From assembly GCA_044375105.1 (NCBI GenBank), contig JBILNK010000212.1, forward strand, positions 1-6,723: a stretch of DNA of 6,723 bases, in the 5' to 3' direction. Each line of letters begins with the position of its first letter. Within the stretch, counting starts at the first letter, position 1. The notes under the pieces were generated by a model that had not been told where the DNA came from, searched no databases, and saw nothing but the letters and a program-made list of their open reading frames with translations. The DNA is from JBIKLM01 sp044375105. Lineage in GTDB: Bacteria; Planctomycetota; UBA1135; GCA-002686595. The position numbers and the translations under genes were made by a program. Shown here in pieces: positions 1 through 6,723 of this stretch.

Positions 1-1009
1 CGGATCCGGGGCGATAGGGCGGCGGCGGCTCGCCGGCGATGCCGCCCAGCACGGTCTGGATCAGCTGCCGCACGATCTCCGGTTTCTTGGGGTCCACGTG
101 CCCGCCTTCGGTCCAGGCCAGGCGGGCCGGGCAGGGGGCGCCGTCGAGCAGGGCCAGCACCAGCTCGTGGGGCAGGCGCGCATCGTCCCGGGCCGCCACG
201 ATCACGAGCTCGCGCGGCGGCAGCCGGGCCAGCCAGGGCTCGAGCTCGAAGTTGGGGCCCCGAGCCAGCAGGTAGGCCAGGCGCGCGGTCGCGGACGACA
301 GCAGGGGCGACTTTTGTTTGCGCTCGAGCGCGTGCTCCAGCCAAGCCAGGGGCGCGGCACCGCCGTGCACCAGCCACAGGCGGCTGGCCGCGGGCTCGAG
401 CCCGGCCGCCAAAGGAGCGAAGACGGCGCCCAGGCTCACGCCCAAGAGTTCGATGCGCGCGGGATCGACGCCCGGCTGGCTGGCTAGCCAGCGCACGGCC
501 AGGGCAGCCGCGGGGGCTGTGTCCAGCAGGGCGGCGCGGATCCTCGGCAGTGCCGCCAGGATCGGACCGAGGCCCTTGATGCGATCGCTGCCCTCGAGCG
601 GGTAGTCCAGGGCCGCCACGACCACCTCGCCCGGATCGCCCACCAGGAGCGCCGCGTCCCGTCCGGTGCGATGGCCGCCCAGGATCACGGCCGCCGGCCG
701 CAGGGGCTGGCCCGGAGCCCAGGGGCGCTGCAGCAGGGTCAGGTCGACACACAGTCCGCTGCTCGAGCACAGCCGCACCGCCTCGGTCGAGCAGCCGGCG
801 GGCCCCGGCGCGGCCTGCCGCTCGATGGGGCCCGGCTGGCCGATGCGCTCCGCCATCCAGGCGCTGCGGTCCCGTCGCGCGTCGAGCCAGAGCCAAACGA
901 GCAGCACAGCCAGCCCGAGCCCCACTCCGGCGAACATTCTGAGGGCCACACGCAGCCAGCGACGGTGAGCGCGCGGGCGGGGCGAGGCGAGGGTCGGTTC
1001 GGGGCCCAT
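1..1009 (-). CDS. Membrane-anchored alpha/beta hydrolase, 3' end cut off by window edge
   Basis: Reading leftward from the ATG at 1009, the frame is open for 336 codons to the window edge, so the C-terminus is missing. Residues 11-20 are Arg-rich and residues 22-42 form one hydrophobic helix, predicting a cytoplasmic N-terminus and an anchored extracytoplasmic catalytic domain. A hydrolase fold follows: strand plus GGH oxyanion-type loop at 107-113, nucleophile elbow G-V-S-L-G with Ser192, acid candidates Asp275/Asp276 after the strand ELVIVAA, and His304 in GGHVDP. This spacing fits a complete Ser-Asp-His triad of the alpha/beta hydrolase superfamily. Substrate is unknown; dienelactone-hydrolase-like or peptidase-like esterases are the nearest general comparison. 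Cysteines are at 73, 81, 87 and 293. The ATG was chosen because it precedes the anchor and is the first in frame after a TAG at 1022-1024. There is no Shine-Dalgarno sequence; CCCC precedes the ATG. It lies downstream of clpB on the same strand, 299 bp away, so co-transcription is uncertain. The fold call is fairly sure, the function is not. Confidence 0.85.
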   Translation of the reverse strand, partial: MGPEPTLASPRPRAHRRWLRVALRMFAGVGLGLAVLLVWLWLDARRDRSAWMAERIGQPGPIERQAAPGPAGCSTEAVRLCSSSGLCVDLTLLQRPWAPGQPLRPAAVILGGHRTGRDAALLVGDPGEVVVAALDYPLEGSDRIKGLGPILAALPRIRAALLDTAPAAALAVRWLASQPGVDPARIELLGVSLGAVFAPLAAGLEPAASRLWLVHGGAAPLAWLEHALERKQKSPLLSSATARLAYLLARGPNFELEPWLARLPPRELVIVAARDDARLPHELVLALLDGAPCPARLAWTEGGHVDPKKPEIVRQLIQTVLGGIAGEPPPPYRPGS

Positions 1010-1037
1010 GGGGCCCCGAATCTAGCGGGCCGGTGCG

Positions 1038-1136
1038 GCGAACCGCGCGCTCCCCAGACACCGGGGAGCGCCGGAGCGCGCGCTCCCGAGGCAGCGTCGC
1101 GCGGCGGTCGCCGTGCTCCCGAGGCACCGCTGCGCG
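1038..1136 (-). repeat. Three degenerate 33-bp tandem repeats
   Basis: Read on the minus strand, three adjacent 33-bp units lie at 1136-1104, 1103-1071 and 1070-1038. By eye they are about 70-73% identical to each other (23-24 of 33 positions). All share the start CGC and a core of the type TGCCTCGGGAGC; the third unit has TGTCTGGGGAGC. A related core with one mismatch recurs on its own at 1252-1263. The units carry inverted repeats: a 9-bp perfect stem with a 7-nt loop at 1047-1071 and a 14-base self-complementary stretch at 1073-1086. The period equals 11 codons, and in one minus-strand frame (1264-1022) all three cores read Arg-Cys-Leu-Gly-Ser. Whether that frame is translated is unknown. 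Confidence 0.7.
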
Positions 1137-1236
1137 GCGAAGCGCAGGGCCCGAGCGCGGCGGCCCGGTCGGCCGGGCGATGGCCTGGGACGCCGGCGAT
1201 GACCAGCGGCCCATCGGGCGGGGCCATGAGGCGCCA

Positions 1237-1272
1237 CCCGCGCCGTGCTCGGCTCTCGAGGCACGGCGCGGG
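1237..1272 (-). terminator. Strong hairpin downstream of clpB, no T-tract
   Basis: Positions 1237-1248 and 1261-1272 are perfect 12-bp inverted repeats (CCCGCGCCGTGC and its complement) around a 12-nt loop. Three more loop pairs are possible. It begins 36 nt after the clpB stop codon, where a transcript end or an mRNA 3' stability structure would be expected. No T-run follows on either strand, so it is not a canonical intrinsic terminator. A role in termination or 3'-end protection is inferred from position. Confidence 0.5.
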
Positions 1273-1308
1273 CGGCTAGCCGATCCGGCTCGGCGAACGG
1301 GCTTGGGC

Positions 1309-3888
<2,580 letters not shown>

Positions 3889-4181
3889 GGGCGGCGCGGG
3901 CGGGTTGGTGGTCGCCTGGCTTCCGCAAGCCCCGTGCCGCCTCCCCTCGGGGCTCTCCACGCCCCAGGCCGCCTTTCTGGCAGCTCGCTCAACGTGGCGG
4001 GCCTGCCAGTCAGGCGGGGGTGCTGCCGAAATGGCGGCTTCGCCCCCAGGGACCGCTTCGGGTCGACACGCCCCACATCCCGGGGCACCGGGTGCGCCCC
4101 GCAGCGGGGCCAGCAGCGGATCGGCGCAAGAGTCAAGGCCGAAAGCCTCGAGGGGGCGCTGGACCCCTCACTCGCCGCCGC
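3889..4181 (-). other. Spacer upstream of clpB with small hairpins
   Basis: This 293-bp stretch separates the b562-like gene from clpB and should hold the clpB promoter and leader. No gene is supported. Short perfect hairpins occur at 4001-4015 (5-bp stem, 5-nt loop) and 4096-4110 (GCCCC/GGGGC, 5-nt loop). A TTGACT box on the minus strand (4136-4131) resembles a -35 element, but no acceptable -10 follows at 16-18 bp. The heat-shock sigma consensus (CTTGAAA, then CCCCAT-type) is not convincingly present. No inverted repeat like CIRCE or HAIR was seen, so heat-shock control cannot be read from the sequence. Confidence 0.5.
4150..4169 (-). terminator. Possible weak terminator hairpin after the b562-like gene
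   Basis: On the minus strand, GAGGGG and CCCCTC form a 6-bp stem with an 8-nt loop starting 12 nt after the stop codon at 4182-4184. A second small hairpin with TTTC in its loop follows directly. There is no real T-tract. The position fits a transcript end, but the structure is weak for this base composition and could be chance. Confidence 0.3.
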
Positions 4182-4706
4182 TCACCCGCCGGATTGCCCG
4201 GACCCGTTCCCGCCGCCTTGGCCTTCCCCCTCGCCACCGCCGCGGCGTTGGCGCTTGGGCCGGAACTCGCGATGCCCGGTTTGCTCGGCCTCGAACAGAT
4301 CGCCCACCGCGCCGCGGGCCCCTTCGATGTTGCCTTCGATCAGGGCCAGCTCGAGCCCCAGGGCCAGATCGAGCGTGCTGAGGATCTTGCGCTGGTAGCG
4401 CACCGTGAAGGCGGCCTGTGCGCTGGCCTCGGTCAGTTCCTTCGGGGCCCGAGGGCTCTGCCCGTAAGCGGCCAGCAAGCTCGACTGGAGCTGGTCGGCC
4501 TGGGTCCGCGCCGCTTCGAGGTGGGCCGCTTGCCCCTCGGCGGGAGCCTTGGCGTGGGCCTCCAGGGAGGCGGCGATCGCCTCCAGGGCCTCCTCGGCCG
4601 CGTGCATGCTGGCTTCGAGTTCGTCGTCCAGGCGGGGGGACGGGGAGGGCTGGACGAGCCATGGCAGGGCGGAGAGCAGGCCGAGGGCCAGGAGGCGCGA
4701 GGTCAT
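4182..4706 (-). CDS. Exported cytochrome b562-like four-helix protein
   Basis: The product has 174 residues. Residues 1-19 form a short hydrophobic signal-peptide-like segment, then an acidic-Ala helical region of about 125 residues, then a Gly-rich tail from 156 (GGG/GEG/GQG/GNG pattern) ending the protein. From memory, the helical part aligns with E. coli cytochrome b562 at both ends. LEASMHAAEEALEAI matches the first helix around axial ligand Met7, giving Met34 here. EGNIEGARGAVGDLFEA followed by GHREFR matches the last helix around axial ligand His102, giving His145. Arg149 sits where b562 has Arg106, but the Arg98 position is Glu141. No CxxCH motif is present, so any heme would be b-type and non-covalent. 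The family role is small periplasmic electron carrier or heme protein; some relatives may not bind heme. The ATG at 4706 was chosen for the signal peptide; CCC precedes it and no Shine-Dalgarno is seen. It diverges from the propeller gene. Confidence 0.75.
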   Translation of the reverse strand: MTSRLLALGLLSALPWLVQPSPSPRLDDELEASMHAAEEALEAIAASLEAHAKAPAEGQAAHLEAARTQADQLQSSLLAAYGQSPRAPKELTEASAQAAFTVRYQRKILSTLDLALGLELALIEGNIEGARGAVGDLFEAEQTGHREFRPKRQRRGGGEGEGQGGGNGSGQSGG

Positions 4707-4746
4707 GGGAAAAAGGGGTCAGGGGGAGGCCGTCCAGCATCGCGCG

Positions 4747-4763
4747 GGCGCAGATCCTGCGCC
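4747..4763. repeat. Perfect 7-bp inverted repeat in divergent spacer
   Basis: GGCGCAG, a 3-nt spacer ATC, and CTGCGCC form a 17-base near-palindrome, 41 bases upstream of the b562-like start codon. It could be a regulator site for that gene or a stem in a plus-strand transcript ending at the terminator at 4839-4865. In such G+C-rich DNA a 7-bp repeat alone may be chance. Confidence 0.35.
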
Positions 4764-4838
4764 AGCCGCTGCCAGGGGCCTGTTGCCGGCGGGTGTTTAC
4801 GGGTTGGGAGCGGCGGCGCGATGGCCCGGTTTGCTTCC

Positions 4839-4865
4839 CGGCGCTTCGGCGCCGAGCGTTTTTTT
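4839..4865 (+). terminator. Intrinsic terminator with UUCG tetraloop, no gene upstream
   Basis: CGGCGC (4839-4844), the tetraloop TTCG, and GCGCCG (4849-4854) form a perfect 6-bp stem closed by the very stable C(UUCG)G loop. AGCG and then seven T residues (4859-4865) follow. This is a textbook rho-independent terminator reading rightward only; on the other strand the T-run would be an A-run before the stem. No plus-strand gene precedes it, because the b562-like gene reads away from here. It either ends a short non-coding transcript from the roughly 130 bp to its left or insulates the propeller gene from antisense transcription. Confidence 0.8.
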
Positions 4866-4876
4866 GGGATTGCAGC

Positions 4877-4904
4877 TTGCTAGCCCGGGCCGCCTGCATA
4901 GACT
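4877..4904 (+). promoter_or_regulatory. Candidate promoter for the propeller gene
   Basis: TTGCTA (4877-4882) matches 4 of 6 positions of a sigma-70-type -35 box. TAGACT (4899-4904) matches 4 of 6 of a -10 box, with a 16-bp spacer. It lies just after the terminator and about 74 bases before the start codon at 4978. The proposed -10 overlaps the palindrome that starts at 4901, which would suit repression. The match is modest and the true promoter consensus of this host is unknown. Confidence 0.35.
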
Positions 4905-4918
4905 GAGACTCAGTCTCA
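4901..4918. promoter_or_regulatory. Double overlapping palindrome, probable operator
   Basis: Two perfect 7-1-7 inverted repeats overlap with centres 3 bases apart: GACTGAG-A-CTCAGTC at 4901-4915 and TGAGACT-C-AGTCTCA at 4904-4918. The stretch is much richer in A and T than its surroundings. The second repeat has the same 7-1-7 design as the Fur box core (TGATAAT-N-ATTATCA) and matches 5 of 7 bases in each arm. Its place at a candidate promoter in a divergent spacer suggests a regulator site serving the propeller gene, perhaps also the b562-like gene. Binding by Fur or a relative is inference. Confidence 0.6.
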
Positions 4919-4977
4919 ACTGCTGCGCGTACCAGTCCCAGGGCGCAGCGACCCGCCCCGAAGTTCCCACGCCCCCC

Positions 4978-6423
4978 ATGAAGCCCGCCCTCCTGACCCT
5001 GGTCGCCGCCAGCCTGGCCCTGCCCTGCGCTGCCCAGACCATCCCGCAGCTCCTGCCCCTGGCGCGCACCGACTTCTGCTATGTGCCCGAGCCCAGCTCC
5101 GATCAGGTCTTCCGCCTGATCGACCTGGACCTCGACGGCGACTTCGACGCTCCCGGCGAGGTGTCGGTGTTCTACAACGACGTGCAGGGCGCCTTCCCGC
5201 TGACCAACTGCAACGGCGTGACCGTGGACCTGTTCGGCCGCGTGTTCGTCTCCGATTCCAGCGAAGAGCGCATCTTCCGCCTGGTCGACCTGGACGGAGA
5301 CGGCAGCTGCCATGACGCCGGCGAGTGCACCGTGTGGTTCGACGGCAAGGGCGGCACCGGCTCGGGCATCCTGCTGGCCTCACCGGCCAATCTGGTCGCC
5401 GACGCCCAAGGCGCTTTGTGGGTCGCGTCCGCGGGCGACGGAGCCAACCCGGTCGACTCGGTGGTGCGCCTGTTCGACGCCAACTTCGACGGGGACGCCA
5501 ACGACGCCGGCGAGGCGGTCGAGTACTTCAAGCCCGCGCCCGGCGGCGCCGGCGGCGCCTCGATCCCCCAGGATGTCGCCATCGGCCAGGACGGTCGCCT
5601 GTACCTGCTCGATGTTCCCTCCGCAGGCACCAACCCCAAGGGCGTCTATCGGCTCGACGATCTGAACGTCTCCGGCGTGATCGACCAGCCCAGCGAGGTC
5701 ACGGTCTTCTTCGCGCCCCCCGCCCAGCCGCTGAACGCCTTCTTCTGGGGCCTCACCATCGATGCCCAGGGCTGGTTCTACATGGCCGACACCATGAACG
5801 AGCTGGTCTGGCGCTTCCGCGACGTCGACGGCAGCGGCGCCGTCGACCAGGCCAACGAATTCAGCATCTGGTGGCAGAACCCGAACGGCAGCCTGATTTG
5901 GCGCCTGGCGCCGGCCTCCGACGGCAGCCTGCTGGCCGCCGAAAGCGAAGCCCCGGACCGCATCCTGCGTCTGGCCGACCTGGACAACAGCGGCTCCGTG
6001 GATCCGTTGACCGAGACCGCCACCCTGTGGGTCGACACGATCGGGGGCCCCGACATCGTCAACCCGCGCTCGATCGCCCTCGGACGCTCGGCGACGATCG
6101 CCACCAACCCCTCGCCTTCGATCGGCAGCAGCACGAACGTGACCGTCTTCGCCACCTGGGGCGACCTGGTCCAGCTCTATTACTCGGGCGCCCAGATCGC
6201 GCCCCTGCCGCTGGCCCCGTTCGGCTTCATCGAACTCGATCCGGTGGCTTCCTTCGGTCTGCTGACCGCCGGCGTCATCGGGCAGTTCACGCCGGTGTCG
6301 GTCGTCGTCAACGTGCCGAACAACCCGAACCTGATCGGCGCGAGCGTGTATCTGCAGGCCGTCGCCGGCCAGCCCGTGCTGCTGCGCCTCGGCGCCGTTC
6401 AGCAGGTCACCTTCCAGCCTTGA
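4978..6423 (+). CDS. Secreted six-repeat calcium-loop beta-propeller protein
   Basis: The product has 481 residues. Residues 1-19 are a signal peptide, with likely cleavage in ALPCAA before Gln20; the cysteine is preceded by Pro and does not form a lipobox. Six repeats follow, each with a strand ending in Arg, an acidic loop D-x-[DN]-x-[DS]-G, then a Glu at loop position 13, and an aromatic strand such as VSVFY or FSIWW. The loops begin at Asp49, 104, 167, 228, 282 and 334, spaced 52-63 residues apart, which fits a six-bladed NHL/SGL-like propeller with one calcium-type loop per blade. Residues from about 376 form a separate beta-rich domain (PSIGSS, APLPLAPFG, VPNNPNLIGASVYLQA). I recall this domain at the C-terminus of many secreted planctomycete proteins of unknown role. 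Cys34, 78, 111 and 117 could form disulfides. The ATG was chosen for the signal peptide; upstream in-frame codons run through a terminator. No Shine-Dalgarno is present. Function is unknown; a structural, ligand-binding or enzymatic propeller are all possible. Confidence 0.9.
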   Translation: MKPALLTLVAASLALPCAAQTIPQLLPLARTDFCYVPEPSSDQVFRLIDLDLDGDFDAPGEVSVFYNDVQGAFPLTNCNGVTVDLFGRVFVSDSSEERIFRLVDLDGDGSCHDAGECTVWFDGKGGTGSGILLASPANLVADAQGALWVASAGDGANPVDSVVRLFDANFDGDANDAGEAVEYFKPAPGGAGGASIPQDVAIGQDGRLYLLDVPSAGTNPKGVYRLDDLNVSGVIDQPSEVTVFFAPPAQPLNAFFWGLTIDAQGWFYMADTMNELVWRFRDVDGSGAVDQANEFSIWWQNPNGSLIWRLAPASDGSLLAAESEAPDRILRLADLDNSGSVDPLTETATLWVDTIGGPDIVNPRSIALGRSATIATNPSPSIGSSTNVTVFATWGDLVQLYYSGAQIAPLPLAPFGFIELDPVASFGLLTAGVIGQFTPVSVVVNVPNNPNLIGASVYLQAVAGQPVLLRLGAVQQVTFQP

Positions 6424-6431
6424 CCGATCGA

Positions 6432-6458
6432 CAGCCCGAGAAGGAACGGCTCGGGCTG
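6432..6458 (+). terminator. Hairpin directly after the propeller gene
   Basis: CAGCCCGAG and CTCGGGCTG pair perfectly over 9 bp around a 9-nt loop, starting 8 nt after the TGA at 6421-6423. Position and strength suit a transcript end, but no T-run follows, so it is a hairpin-only candidate or needs another factor. Confidence 0.5.
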
Positions 6459-6723
6459 CCCGCGAGCCGCGAGAACCGGCTGCTCGCACGCTTCTAGGCC
6501 GCCATCCGGCGGTCCTGAGGCCGGGATCGCGGCCTCGGCCGCGCGCTCGCCGCGCGGGGCCGGTCGGCGGCGAGCGGCTCCGATCGACAGGGAACCGCCG
6601 GTTTGCGGGCCGCTGCATGGGGTGACGTGCAGCGGATCCGCAGGCCGGCTCGACGGGGCGGGGCCAGCAGGGCCTCGCCCCGCATTCTTGGAGCCGGCCG
6701 GGCCGCTGGCAGGCGAGCCGCCG
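6459..6723. other. Gene-free right end, rich in inverted repeats
   Basis: No supported gene is seen on either strand in this stretch or, with the terminator hairpin just before it, in the 300 bp after the propeller gene. Perfect inverted repeats lie at 6517-6536 (7-bp stem, 6-nt loop), 6539-6557 (7-bp stem, 5-nt loop) and 6610-6635 (8-bp stem, 10-nt loop), plus the nested structure at 6643-6699. The 11-mer CCGATCGACAG occurs at 6424-6434 and again at 6580-6590. The 7-bp stems are expected by chance at this base composition; the longer ones less so. It may be the 3' flank and leader of a neighbouring gene outside the window. Confidence 0.5.
6643..6699. repeat. Nested hairpin: 12-bp inner and 9-bp outer stem
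   Basis: GGCCGGCTC (6643-6651) pairs with GAGCCGGCC (6691-6699). Inside it, 6654-6665 pairs with 6671-6682 over 12 positions with one G-T wobble around the loop AGCAG. The left junction is 2 nt and the right junction 8 nt (CATTCTTG, a little T-rich). It could be a terminator for a gene reading in from the right, a structured RNA element or an untranslated leader. Confidence 0.5.

Noticed and set aside
3889..3960. GTG start adding 24 residues to ClpB
   Set aside because: The added residues are not ClpB-like, and the N-domain begins right after the ATG at 3888.
3889..4181. CIRCE, HAIR or sigma-32-type heat-shock control of clpB
   Set aside because: No matching inverted repeat or promoter pair was found on reading both strands.
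4549..4977. N-terminal extension of the propeller gene to an upstream start
   Set aside because: The extension would cross an intrinsic terminator and the palindrome and put the clear signal peptide in the middle of the protein.
5029..5037. Lipoprotein signal in the propeller protein
   Set aside because: The cysteine follows Leu-Pro and is trailed by AAQ. Pro at -1 does not fit a lipobox, while signal peptidase I cleavage after CAA fits well.
4168..5313. 381-residue minus-strand frame across the divergent spacer
   Set aside because: It is out of frame with the b562-like gene and antisense to the propeller gene, and its composition is that of a shadow.
5380..6618. 412-residue minus-strand frame opposite the propeller gene
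   Set aside because: It mirrors the Asp/Gly-rich repeats of the real gene as Val/Gly/Arg-rich text without any domain or exported-protein features.
6628..6723. Possible plus-strand gene starting at a GTG and leaving the window
   Set aside because: Only about 32 codons are visible, they overlap the hairpins, and the composition is Pro/Gly/Ala-rich with no start context.

Overview
The window is a very G+C-rich piece of bacterial chromosome with four recognisable protein genes. Three lie on the minus strand: in transcription order a small exported helical-bundle protein, the disaggregase ClpB, and a membrane-anchored alpha/beta hydrolase that runs off the left edge. One lies on the plus strand: a secreted calcium-loop beta-propeller protein. 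The two groups diverge from a spacer at 4707-4977. Every recognised gene lacks a Shine-Dalgarno-like sequence. The propeller protein ends in a domain that I recall from large families of secreted planctomycete proteins. Small exported cytochrome-b562-like proteins are also common in that phylum. A member of Planctomycetota is therefore my best guess for the host, as an inference rather than a proven assignment.

Layout. 1-1009 (minus) is a 5'-complete, 3'-truncated alpha/beta hydrolase with one N-terminal membrane helix and a visible Ser-Asp-His triad. 1010-1308 is non-coding or doubtful: it holds three degenerate 33-bp tandem units and a perfect 12-bp-stem hairpin just downstream of clpB. 1309-3888 (minus) is clpB, complete with both ATPase modules and the middle coiled coil. 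3889-4181 is a spacer with several small hairpins. 4182-4706 (minus) is a cytochrome-b562-like protein with both axial heme ligands in place. 4707-4977 is the divergent spacer. It contains a textbook intrinsic terminator pointing rightward with no gene in front of it, then a promoter-like sequence, then an 18-base double palindrome. 4978-6423 (plus) is the propeller protein. 6424-6723 has no convincing gene but is dense in inverted repeats.

How the parts relate. ClpB is a housekeeping cytosolic chaperone. The other three products are predicted to act outside the cytoplasmic membrane, and nothing ties the four into one pathway. The least explained parts are the divergent spacer (orphan terminator, nested palindrome at a promoter), the tandem repeat whose core changes are all silent in one reading frame, the six-repeat calcium propeller, and a CCC triplet directly before all four start codons. 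No mobile element, CRISPR array, rRNA or tRNA was seen, and I did not find clear evidence of a novel multi-gene system.
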